Source: an uncultured Clostridium sp.
GTDB lineage: Bacteria > Bacillota > Clostridia > TANB77 > CAG-508
Assembly (NCBI GenBank): GCA_947057505.1
Contig: CAMSEM010000019.1
Location: 1 to 17,118 of the forward strand
DNA: 17,118 nucleotides
Direction: 5' to 3'
Positions 6,502 to 14,466 of the stretch are shown here, one piece after another. How positions within the stretch are numbered: the stretch's first letter is position 1; each line of letters begins with the position of its first letter. The notes under the pieces are model-generated. The model was not told the origin of the DNA. It searched no databases and was given only the letters and a program-made list of their open reading frames with translations. Both the position numbers and the translations under genes were made by a program.

Positions 6502-8591
6502 TCATTTTCCTCCTTTTGTTTAGAAAGTATACAAATATAGTTTTTGTTAAGGTATTTGTATTTCATTCTGCATTTTATATAATTTATTTTACTTTCGTTA
6601 TTTAACGTAATATGAAAGCCGATCCATTCATGATTTTGTATTGTAAATATTTTTTGAATGGTAAGGTCTTTATCTTGATATTGATGATTAAATGTATGGA
6701 TGGCTGCTTGTTTCATGTATTGTACGTTTTGTTTTGTTCCTTTTAACAGGAGGTCTAATCGTAATAATTCTAATGGAAATTTTTGCGTACCTATTTCTTT
6801 TTCCCATGTGTTTGCAGACATATTATTTGCTTCACTTGAAACTTGAAATTCGTAAAATACGTTTGGATCCTTTTTATTAAATTTTAGAATAAAGTCTTTA
6901 CTTATGGTATTATTATTTTGTCTTATGATGGATTCTTCTACAAAGTTTAAAGTAGAACTATTTATTTTATTTCCATAGAATTCTTCTATTTTGCTTTTTG
7001 TTTTTAATTTTTTCTTTAGGGTTGATGGTCTTTTTCCATACCCCATGGTTGGTAAAAATAGGTTTGTTAATGTTTTGTTTAATTTGCTGGCACTTCCAGT
7101 CATTTTTTCTATATTTTTTATTTTATAATTGGCATTGATTTTGGTTTGTATATTAGCTTGTATTCTTTTTACAATATTTTCATTTGTTAGGTCAAACCAA
7201 TTGTTATGGTCTGATTTTTCACTCATTCTTAAATATTCTTCTAATGTAGTTGTAGGAATTTTGCTTTTTTCTTTTAACTTAATACTAGAATTTGCTACAA
7301 ACAAACCTATGATGTATTCATCTGGACTACTATTTTCAATTCTGCTAGCCCAGCTTTCTTTGATGTCATATTTTAATAGCATTCCTGGTTTTCTACAAAA
7401 AGTAATGATGGCTGGATTTCCACTATAGTTTTCTATATTGTTATTGGTGATTTGTATATATGGATTTACTTCTTCTGGCATTTTTAGGTCTTGTTTGGTT
7501 AGTTTTACATAGGTAAGAATACCTGCTTTGTTTTCTCCTTCAAAGGTGTCTCTTAGATTAATTTCTTCTTTATTTACCAAATAATTTCCACTTTGTTTTT
7601 GATGCATAGCGTAATGATATAAATTTTGTATCACCTCAAATACTGGTAAAAAGTCTACTGCTGAATTAAATAATTTGTTATTAATGGCAAGTTTTAAATA
7701 TGGATTATCTACAAATTGAGGATTCATCAATCTTGGAGCATACCATCTTTGTGTTGCTACCTTTAAGTATTCTTGTATACTTTGACACCACTGCGTATTT
7801 GGCTGGTTACTATCTTTTAGTTCATTATTAAAGTAACAAGCGTTTTTTAGTAATTTTGCTTCATTAATATAGGGAATAATAATGGTGGTTCCTGTTTCTA
7901 GTTCTGTATATTTTGCAATTTGAAAAATGTTTAGTATTTCTTCTATTTGATTTTCATCTGTTAATGGTCCAAATTCTTTTTTTACATTTTTTCCAAACCA
8001 CATAACTCCTGTTTTATTTTTTTGTTTTTCATCTGGAAATGGAATGATGGTATTTTTTTCATCTTCTACAAATGTTATTACCAATCTAGATTTATATTTA
8101 TTGTTTTCTTTCATTCTAGTATAGAAAATAACAAGTCCTATTCCTGCTCTATAATAGGTTGATTTTCCATAACCACAAGAGCCACCTGAGCCATTTATAC
8201 TTTGTGGCTTTGCAATATTAAATATTAAATTTAAAAATTTGCCATAGTTGTTGTTTTCTACATCATTCATGCTAATTGGTCCAGTTAAGCCTGTTGTATT
8301 TTTATCTTGAAAACTAATGAAGGTATTTGTTTCTTGTTTTTCATATTTTTGGGCTATTTTACTACCTATTTCTCCTAATTTTTCATTTAATTTTTGTTCT
8401 TCAAATTTACCGGTTTGAATGTGAATGTCTACATTTGGTACATTGGGTAATTTGGCATCTAAAGAATTTTGAATAGCTTCTCTTGTTAATAAATCTAAAA
8501 TAGGCATTTCATTGTTTTGCATTGCTTTTAATAAGGAGCTTCCTGATAGTCCCATGAATTGATTTTCTAGTATTTTGTAATCTAATTCCAT
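6498..8591 (-). CDS. GHKL-type ATPase, MORC/MutL-like, of a restriction system
   Basis: The 697-residue protein has a Bergerat-fold ATP site. The N-box TREAIQNSLDAK gives Glu38, Asn42 and Asp45. A variant of the DxGxG box appears as FQDKNTTGLTG with Asp96. The glycine-rich lid GSGGSCGYGKSTYYRAGIG (residues about 134-152) ends in a Lys143 similar to that of MORC and MutL. A second domain around 230-330 and a long C-terminal region with helix-forming and basic segments (RPSTLKKKLKTKSK) follow. GHKL ATPases of this type dimerise on ATP binding and act as clamps on DNA, and bacterial members were predicted as parts of restriction systems. The gene starts 1 base after the Z1 gene with GAGGAA upstream. 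The DxGxG box is unusual: Asn98 and Thr100 replace the glycines and Gly101 is shifted. Confidence 0.85.
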   Translation of the reverse strand: MELDYKILENQFMGLSGSSLLKAMQNNEMPILDLLTREAIQNSLDAKLPNVPNVDIHIQTGKFEEQKLNEKLGEIGSKIAQKYEKQETNTFISFQDKNTTGLTGPISMNDVENNNYGKFLNLIFNIAKPQSINGSGGSCGYGKSTYYRAGIGLVIFYTRMKENNKYKSRLVITFVEDEKNTIIPFPDEKQKNKTGVMWFGKNVKKEFGPLTDENQIEEILNIFQIAKYTELETGTTIIIPYINEAKLLKNACYFNNELKDSNQPNTQWCQSIQEYLKVATQRWYAPRLMNPQFVDNPYLKLAINNKLFNSAVDFLPVFEVIQNLYHYAMHQKQSGNYLVNKEEINLRDTFEGENKAGILTYVKLTKQDLKMPEEVNPYIQITNNNIENYSGNPAIITFCRKPGMLLKYDIKESWASRIENSSPDEYIIGLFVANSSIKLKEKSKIPTTTLEEYLRMSEKSDHNNWFDLTNENIVKRIQANIQTKINANYKIKNIEKMTGSASKLNKTLTNLFLPTMGYGKRPSTLKKKLKTKSKIEEFYGNKINSSTLNFVEESIIRQNNNTISKDFILKFNKKDPNVFYEFQVSSEANNMSANTWEKEIGTQKFPLELLRLDLLLKGTKQNVQYMKQAAIHTFNHQYQDKDLTIQKIFTIQNHEWIGFHITLNNESKINYIKCRMKYKYLNKNYICILSKQKEENE

Positions 8592-8592
8592 T

Positions 8593-11190
8593 TTATTCCT
8601 CTTTCATATTTTGGGTAAATATTTTTCTATCTTTATTACCTGTATTTGGAACATAAATATGTAGTCCTACAATGTCTGTTGCATAATTTAAGTTTGTTCT
8701 TAGGTCTGCACTTTTTTCTTTGGTTACAGTAGATTTTCCGTCTATCATATAGATAAATAATTTTGGTTTTTTTATTTGTTCTATGGTACCTGGTTTGTTA
8801 TTTTCGTAGTAATAAGCATTATCTACTGCTTTTTTATTTCTTAAAATACCAAAGTCTATCACACCTTGGCGTGCTTTTTTTCTTTTGGCACGGTTTACTT
8901 TGTGTATATTTAACTCTCCAATTTTCATTTGTTTTGTGCTATTGTCGTTAATAATTACAACATCCCATTTGCTTTTGTTTTCTTCTTGCATCCATTCAAT
9001 AAATTCATTAATATGACCATAAAAGTTGTCATTTTCATAAAATTTCATTTTACTTAATAGCTGACTTTGTATGGTTTCAAAGTCAATATTGCTATAAATA
9101 TAGTTTTCATCTATTTTGTTCTCTTGCATTTTTTCTTTTTGTATTAAATTTTGTATAAATTGTATGGCAATGTCTAAGTTTTCTTTTTGTATTCTAAGGT
9201 CATCTTGTAATACTATGGTTTGATTATCTACTTTTTCATAGGTTGCACCACATCTAACAGCATTTTTTGATTTGTTTTTAGAGGTTAATAAAAATTTGGT
9301 AATATACGAACTTTGTATTTTTGGTGCATATTCAGATGGTTTTACTCCTAGGTCGAACTTTTTTAGGTCTTGCCTTAATCTATGTTCAATATGTGCTATT
9401 TCTCTAAATTTTTCTAAGGTTTCATTTGGTAACCAAATGCGTGGTAATAGTTCATAATTTGTTCTATAACCAAACCATCTTCCCATTTGCATTAAAGAGT
9501 CTACTTGAGATACGCTTCTTGCAAAGTAGGAAGAGGTTAATCCTTCTATGGTTAATCCTCTTGCTAAGGTATTTCCCCCAATTACAATCATTCCACTTGC
9601 AAAATCTATGCTTTCTTCTTTTGGATAGGCTAACCTGACAAAGTCTCCATTTTCATCTAGTCCTTTTTTATTGTTGCTGTTATCTATTAAAATGTGTATT
9701 CCTTTATGAAATTCTAATTTTCCTGTTTCAGATATGTTAATACGTGATACTGGAGAATTAATTATTTGCTTTATTTCCTCTTGTATTTGTTCAAATTTAG
9801 GGTAATTTAATACTTTATGTTGGTTATCTTCGTTATAGTTTGGCAGAATTTCATAGAATTTCTTTTGGGTTAAATGTTTTATTTCGGTTTGATAAACTTG
9901 CTCACATTTTTGGCATAATGTTTCTTTATTTTGTATAAACCAATCATTAATTACATTCCATGTAGTAGAATGAACTAATTGTTTTGCATCTGTATGTATT
10001 AGCATACTAACTGGTTTTGTGGATTTTCTGTATCTTTGTATGGCAAGTGTGCATATAAACCAACAAATTGCATTTTCTAATGATTTTGGAAAAGCAAATT
10101 GCGAACTTGTTAAGTTTTTCATGTTATCTAATTCTATCGTAGTTATTTCATTTTTAATTGGTAAGCCATCTATCATGTCATCTCCATTTCCAAATATTTC
10201 ACTTGCTCCAATGTATTGTTTTGATTTTGGAAGGGAAATAATAAAGTTTCTTGGGTATAGGCTTTCTTTTCCATTTTCATTTAAAAAGTTACCATAAGGA
10301 GTGGCAGTATAGCTAATGTAGTTCATTGCTTTAAATTCATTATAATTGACAATCTCCGTAATTAATTTGTTAATGCTAGAGCGTTTTTGTGCCTCTTTTT
10401 TTCCAGTGTTTAAACTTGCTTGGTCTGCTTCATCATCTATCATTAATATTTTCATTTTTTGTTTGGTTAGTTTACTAGTTGAGTCTATTAACCACTTTTT
10501 TAGGTTTTCAAGACGTTGTCCATTTTTTAAACATACTTTTACAATTCTTGCTCTTTCATTTTCTAGTATTCCATTGATATCTGCTTCTTTTTCATCTCCA
10601 ATAAATTTCCATTGTATATTAGAAGCTTCTGAATACTCAATATCTGACCTTAGTCTGTCGTGGTTTTGCTTTTGTAGTGATACTATGGTGCCTGGTAACA
10701 TAACAAAAATGTTAAATCCTATATCTGCTCCCATAGTAATAATAGATTCAATATTCATTGTTTTTCCAGATTGTACATACCCCATAACTAATCCTTTTCC
10801 TGGTTCTTGCTCATAGGATTCTAACTTTAGCCTATCTAATATTTTTTGTGCACTAGTTTCGCAATTTTTTATTGTTTCTAGTCCAAATTTCTTTAACTTA
10901 TTTCTTTCAAATACTTTCCATGCACTTCTTGGAGATTCTGGTATCTTAATATTATTGTTTACATCTTCACTATAAATATAGCCAGTTGCAGCTTGTGTGT
11001 CGTCTTCGATTTTTTTCATATAGGCTACTAAGTCAGCCCACTTTTCTTTGTAGTCTTCTGGATATAATACATCGTAAGTTGTTTGTTCTTTGCACATGGT
11101 TTTGATTTGTTCCCATGACATTCCTGTTTTTCTAAATCTATCAATCATTTCAATACATATATCGTATTTTGTAAGTATATCAAATTCCAT
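8593..11190 (-). CDS. Z1-domain superfamily 2 helicase-like ATPase
   Basis: The 865-residue protein has P-loop helicase motifs in order: Walker A GYVQSGKT (137-144), Walker B DDEAD (252-256), motif III-like YTATPYGNFL (from about 294), motif V GGNTLARGLTIEGL (538-551) and motif VI QMGRWFGYR (568-576). The LARGLT and QMGRWFGYR blocks are characteristic of the Z1 domain family, which is linked to MORC-like ATPases, methylases and nucleases in predicted restriction-modification systems. It probably uses ATP to move on or remodel DNA. ATG 11190 is chosen because AAGAAGGG lies about 7 bases upstream; an upstream TTG at 11232 in the same frame falls within or ahead of the predicted promoter. It is the first gene of the operon. 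Confidence 0.9.
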   Translation of the reverse strand: MEFDILTKYDICIEMIDRFRKTGMSWEQIKTMCKEQTTYDVLYPEDYKEKWADLVAYMKKIEDDTQAATGYIYSEDVNNNIKIPESPRSAWKVFERNKLKKFGLETIKNCETSAQKILDRLKLESYEQEPGKGLVMGYVQSGKTMNIESIITMGADIGFNIFVMLPGTIVSLQKQNHDRLRSDIEYSEASNIQWKFIGDEKEADINGILENERARIVKVCLKNGQRLENLKKWLIDSTSKLTKQKMKILMIDDEADQASLNTGKKEAQKRSSINKLITEIVNYNEFKAMNYISYTATPYGNFLNENGKESLYPRNFIISLPKSKQYIGASEIFGNGDDMIDGLPIKNEITTIELDNMKNLTSSQFAFPKSLENAICWFICTLAIQRYRKSTKPVSMLIHTDAKQLVHSTTWNVINDWFIQNKETLCQKCEQVYQTEIKHLTQKKFYEILPNYNEDNQHKVLNYPKFEQIQEEIKQIINSPVSRINISETGKLEFHKGIHILIDNSNNKKGLDENGDFVRLAYPKEESIDFASGMIVIGGNTLARGLTIEGLTSSYFARSVSQVDSLMQMGRWFGYRTNYELLPRIWLPNETLEKFREIAHIEHRLRQDLKKFDLGVKPSEYAPKIQSSYITKFLLTSKNKSKNAVRCGATYEKVDNQTIVLQDDLRIQKENLDIAIQFIQNLIQKEKMQENKIDENYIYSNIDFETIQSQLLSKMKFYENDNFYGHINEFIEWMQEENKSKWDVVIINDNSTKQMKIGELNIHKVNRAKRKKARQGVIDFGILRNKKAVDNAYYYENNKPGTIEQIKKPKLFIYMIDGKSTVTKEKSADLRTNLNYATDIVGLHIYVPNTGNKDRKIFTQNMKEE

Positions 11191-11231
11191 AAATAAGCCC
11201 TTCTTTCCCAAATAAATGTTTTTTATTAGCA

Positions 11232-11260
11232 ATCATATCATATATGATGCAAATTCTCAA
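11232..11260 (-). promoter_or_regulatory. Promoter of the Z1 operon with overlapping palindrome
   Basis: Read on the minus strand, TTGAGA (11260-11255) and TATGAT (11237-11232) are 17 bases apart. Transcription would start near 11225, about 35 bases before the ATG at 11190. The perfect 12-base palindrome ATCATATATGAT (11237-11248) lies in the spacer and touches the -10 box, where a repressor could block polymerase. Confidence 0.6.
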
Positions 11261-11299
11261 CATTTATTTACATTTTTTTAACTTATTATTAAAATTTAT

Positions 11300-11357
11300 T
11301 TACTGTTTAGATTAGTTTTATTACTAAGGCATAATATAATATTAGTTTAAACAGTAA
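11300..11357. promoter_or_regulatory. Inverted repeat in the divergent intergenic region, possible operator
   Basis: TTACTGTTTA at 11300-11309 is repeated exactly inverted as TAAACAGTAA at 11348-11357, with weaker matching extending several bases on both sides. A TATAAT at 11335-11340 between the arms, with a weak -35 TTAGTT 17 bases upstream, could drive the + strand peptidase gene. The site could serve a regulator acting on one or both divergent units. Confidence 0.4.
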
Positions 11358-11420
11358 CAAAATTTATATTTATTTGTGTAATTACAGTAGAATTTAGCAT
11401 ACATTATATTGGGTGATTTT

Positions 11421-11939
11421 ATGAGAAAAAATAGAATTTTAGAGATTGTTCCAACAGATAAAAGTTATGGCTATACTACTTTAATGCAGAATATACAAGA
11501 ATTACAAAGTGTTTATCCATTTTTAGAAGTGGGAAAAATAGGATATAGTGTTTTAGGAAAACCGCTTCCTTATATTAAAATAGGAAACGGTGAAAAGCAA
11601 GTTTTATATCATGGTGCCATTCATGCAAATGAGTGGATTGTTTCAGTTTTGCTTATGAAATTTATAGAGAATTTCTGTATAGCTTATGACTCTAATACTT
11701 CCATCTATGGTTATTCTGCTAGGGAGTTATGGGATCAAGTTTCTTTGTATATTATACCAATGTTAAATCCAGATGGTGTGGATTTGGTTACTCATCATAT
11801 TGATGTAACTAGTGAGATTTATAGCAATTTTTTGGCAATTGCAAGTAATTTTCCTTCAATTCCATTTCCTGATGGTTGGAAGGCAAACTTCACTGGTGTG
11901 GATTTAAAAAACTACCAACCAGTTTGCAAAGCCTTGTAG
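11421..11939 (+). pseudogene. M14 zinc carboxypeptidase, truncated by element insertion
   Basis: The remaining 172 codons encode the first half of an M14-family metallocarboxypeptidase, a family that includes gamma-D-glutamyl-diaminopimelate peptidases acting on cell-wall peptides. Seen are GYSVLGKPLPYIKIG, the zinc-binding HxxE in IHANEW (His68, Glu71), and LNPDGVDL (115-122). The third zinc ligand (His) and the catalytic Glu, which lie in the second half, are missing. The match to the family runs up to WKANFTGVDL (about residue 162, base about 11905), after which the frame reads unrelated residues to a TAG. ATG 11421 is preferred over TTG 11409 because GGGTGA lies just before it. No signal peptide is visible. 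The missing half probably lies beyond the other end of the element. Confidence 0.78.
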
Positions 11940-11961
11940 TTATTGATTTACAAAGCTTTGC
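11926..11961. repeat. Stem-loop just inside the element end
   Basis: GCAAAGCCTTGTA (11926-11938) pairs with TACAAAGCTTTGC (11949-11961) at 12 of 13 positions around a 10-base loop. It lies about 20 bases past the peptidase junction and before the recombinase 3' end. It could be part of the recombinase attachment site or a weak terminator for the recombinase transcript; it has no long T-run directly after it on either strand. Confidence 0.5.
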
Positions 11962-11994
11962 TTAATTTATAAGTTTTATGATTTTTTAGCATTT

Positions 11995-13731
11995 TTAGCT
12001 TATTTTTAATGTTTGATTGTTAATTGATTGTTCATCAATCAATTCCTCAATTTTGATAAATTCATCCAAATTTTCATTGATAGAATTTAGTTTAGAAAAG
12101 TTAAAATAGATATACACATTTTTGACTTTATCAATCTCAATTTTGTTGATTAGTCTGTATAGATACATTTTATCTATTTGCTCTAATTTCAAAAAATTTT
12201 CTATTAATTCATCTAATTCTTTTTCTTTTTTTGTTTTGTTTTTCGTGCTTATTTTATCTTCTGTTCCAATTAGTTTTTGTTCTAATTCTTCTTTTTGTTT
12301 CATTAGATTTGTCCTGTCAAATATAAACTTTTGTGATACTCTAATGTAATCTTCTTCAAGAATTATGCCTTGTAATTTGTCCATATACATCTTGTCTAAG
12401 TTTTTATTAATCACACTAATTTCTTTCTCTATTTTTTCTATTTTCTTCTTAAAGCTTTCTCTAATATCAAGTGTTTTATTTTGATATTTTTCATAAACAC
12501 TATAAAAAATTTCTTTGTCTGCATATATCTGACAGATTTTTTTTACCACATAAATAATATGATTTTCAAATCTTTCGTAGTTAATACTTAATGGATAGCA
12601 TCCTCTTTTTTTATGGTCGCTACAAGTTATATATGGATGTGATTTTGCATTTCTTTTTGAATTCTTTTTAAGCACAATTTGCAGTTTTCTTTTGCAATGA
12701 TAACAATAAAGTAATCCTCTTAATAAGTAATCATATTTTAGCTTTGTGTTTGTTCCTCTTTTTTCAAGAATACATTGTACTTTTTCAAAGATGTTTTTGT
12801 CTATGATAGGTTCGTGTGTACCATTTACTCTTATTTGATTTTCTTTTTCTACAGTTCTTATTTTATGTACTTTGTATGAAACAACGGATTTCTTATTTTG
12901 GACTGTGTTTCCAATATACACTTCATTTTTTAACATGTTGCATAAGGTAACTTCATTCCATGAATAGTTTATTTTGTTTTCATGCGACTTCGCTTGCATA
13001 TAGCCGTGGACACGAAATCAAAGATTTCGACCACGTCTTATCTTGTACTAATCCAGTTTTTCTATAACCAGTAGGGGATAAGTAATGGTTGCTATTTAAG
13101 TAATTAATTATTTCGACACTCCCATGCCCATTTGCATACATATCAAATATTTTCTCTACAATGTCTTTAACATTCTCATCTATAATTAGCTTATTCTTTA
13201 TACTAGGATGCCTTTTATATCCGATATGCTGGAATACTACATAGATACTCTCCGTTCTTTTGTTTTTCCTTATAGACGCTTCTAATTTTCTTTGATATGT
13301 CCTTAGCATAATAGTCATTCATAATTGCTTTAAAAGGCGTTATATCGTTATTTGTGCTATCAATATAGGTATCTATACCATCTGTTATTGCAACATATCT
13401 AATATTATTTTGAGGGAAGTAATTTTCAATGTAATGTCCAGTTTTTATATAGTCCCTTCCAAGCCTTGAAAGGTCCTTGGTTATAACCATATTAATAATT
13501 CTGTTTTCAATGTCTTGTAGCATTTCATTGAAACTGGGTCTATCAAATGTAGTTCCAGATATACCATCATCAACATATTCTTTAATTAAAGTTAAATTGT
13601 TCTCCTTTACATATCTTTGCAAAATATTTCTTTGATTACCAATACTTTCACTTTCTTGCTTGTCGCCATCTTCTCTAGATAATCTTATATATAGTCCGTA
13701 CCTTGAAGTTTTGACTATTTAAGTCTAGCAT
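11995..13731 (-). pseudogene. Large serine recombinase, broken by three lesions
   Basis: Joined across three lesions, this encodes a large serine site-specific recombinase, the integrase/excisionase type of clostridial transposons. Order: resolvase domain starting YGLYIRLSRED with the catalytic Ser, continuing through EYVDDGISGTTFDRPSF and TKDLSRLGRDYI; recombinase domain (GYKRHPSIKNKL, HGSVEIINYLNS, SWNEVTLCNMLKNEVYIGN); zinc ribbon (LLYCYHCKRKLQ, then ITCSDHKKRGC); long coiled coil about 12150-12500; charged tail. Lesions: near 13705 the frame changes just after a plausible ATG at 13731 that has GGAGGGG upstream; one extra base at about 13221-13223 ends the first part; a 58-base insertion at 12979-13036 separates the last part. 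No intact product is expected, so the element is probably immobile by itself. Confidence 0.88.
12979..13036. repeat. 58-base double-hairpin insertion in the recombinase gene
   Basis: Protein continuity (GLVQDK, then NKINYSW) is broken by about 58 extra bases. They contain a stem pairing 13005-13009 with 13031-13035 (CGTGG/CCACG) and 13013-13018 with 13024-13029 (CGAAAT/ATTTCG) around a 5-base loop, and a smaller stem ATGC/GCAT at 12982-12999. The length shifts the reading frame by one. It looks like a small palindromic repeat that inserted into the gene. No target duplication is evident. Confidence 0.6.
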
Positions 13732-13805
13732 CTCCCCTCCTATCCGTAATCATCTACAAGTACTATTTTAACGTGCTCTATTATATTAAGTCAAATGTTA
13801 GCGAA

Positions 13806-13880
13806 AGATTTTCTTGAGCTTTACAGTTGACTTATGCAAAATTTAGATTTTCTTATGAACATAGTGAATTAGAAAATCTT
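13806..13880. repeat. AGATTTTCT repeats upstream of the recombinase
   Basis: AGATTTTCT occurs at 13806-13814 and 13845-13853 and again inverted at 13871-13879. The last two can form a 9-base stem around a 17-base loop. The stretch 13732-13919 holds no gene. The repeats may be regulator or recombinase binding sites, or chance in AT-rich DNA. Confidence 0.3.
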
Positions 13881-13919
13881 AATTCTGTATTTGCAAATAT
13901 TATTTCATTTTCGTAAAAG

Positions 13920-14066
13920 TTACCTTTTATTAGTTTTTAAGTTTTCAATATAATCTTTAAAGACTAAACCTATTGTTTCTTTCACCTCCTGTTTTTCTTT
14001 TGAAAAAATACAATATGTATTAAATTCTAATTTATCTATCTTTATTTCTGTTTTATCTTTATTCAC
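13920..14066 (-). CDS. Small 48-residue protein upstream of the recombinase
   Basis: A GTG start at 14066 follows AAAGGAG at about 11 bases and opens a 48-codon frame ending TAA. The product begins VNKDKTEIKIDKLEFNTYC (first residue Met if used), then FSKEKQEVKETIGLVFKDY and a basic tail KTNKR. It is charged and soluble. The pattern of a short strand followed by FS-K-KET and a helix recalls the small TnpW-type proteins found next to large serine recombinases in clostridial transposons, but I am not certain. It lies on the recombinase strand, 188 bases upstream, consistent with an accessory role. The wide ribosome-site spacing and GTG start make translation uncertain. Confidence 0.5.
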   Translation of the reverse strand: MNKDKTEIKIDKLEFNTYCIFSKEKQEVKETIGLVFKDYIENLKTNKR

Positions 14067-14179
14067 ATTGACATTCGCTCCTTTACACTTTTATTAAACT
14101 CTTATATTACAGATTATTAAAGAAAATGGCTTGTTATGACACTTGATTACAAGTGTATTTGTCAATGTACTTTTTTAGT

Positions 14180-14333
14180 CTCTCTACTAGATAAGTGTCC
14201 TCAAAATCTAAAAAGTGAGTAATTTTTGAAAAAAACTTAAAAAATTTTTATCCCTCTACTATATAGGTTCCAAAATGAGATATAAAATGTTAACTTTTTT
14301 AGAAATTTTTTACCCTTCTAATATATAAATGCC
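14180..14333. repeat. Three imperfect direct repeats, iteron-like
   Basis: Related units of about 20 bases start at 14180 (CTCTCTACTAGATAAGTGTC), 14252 (CCCTCTACTATATAGGTTCC) and 14313 (CCCTTCTAATATATAAATGC). Each is preceded by a T-rich run and spaced 72 and 61 bases apart. They lie in the gene-free stretch 14067-14466 between the small ORF and the deaminase gene. Such repeats could bind a recombination, mobilization or regulatory protein of the element. Confidence 0.5.
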
Positions 14334-14428
14334 ACCGTTTTATTAAAAAGGTATAATTTTTGGAAAAGTTTTTATAGTTAAATTCATAATTACATTTACA
14401 TATTTTCATATACTTTTTATAAAAAATA

Positions 14429-14437
14429 TGCTAAAAT
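14429..14437 (+). promoter_or_regulatory. Extended -10 promoter of the deaminase operon
   Basis: TGCTAAAAT at 14429-14437 fits the extended -10 form (TGnTAAAAT). No good -35 box is seen at the usual distance. Transcription would start near 14444, giving a short leader with GGAGGGA at 14453-14459 before the ATG at 14467. Confidence 0.45.
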
Positions 14438-14466
14438 ATAGCCATAATTTATTGGAGGGAATATGC

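Noticed and set aside
10346..10816. 156-codon open frame on the + strand
   Set aside because: It lies wholly inside the Z1 gene on the opposite strand, its translation has no recognisable family and it has no ribosome site. It is a shadow of AT-rich coding sequence.
8593..11232. Longer Z1 reading from TTG at 11232
   Set aside because: The TTG overlaps the predicted -10 box and has no ribosome site, whereas ATG 11190 has AAGAAGGG at a good distance.
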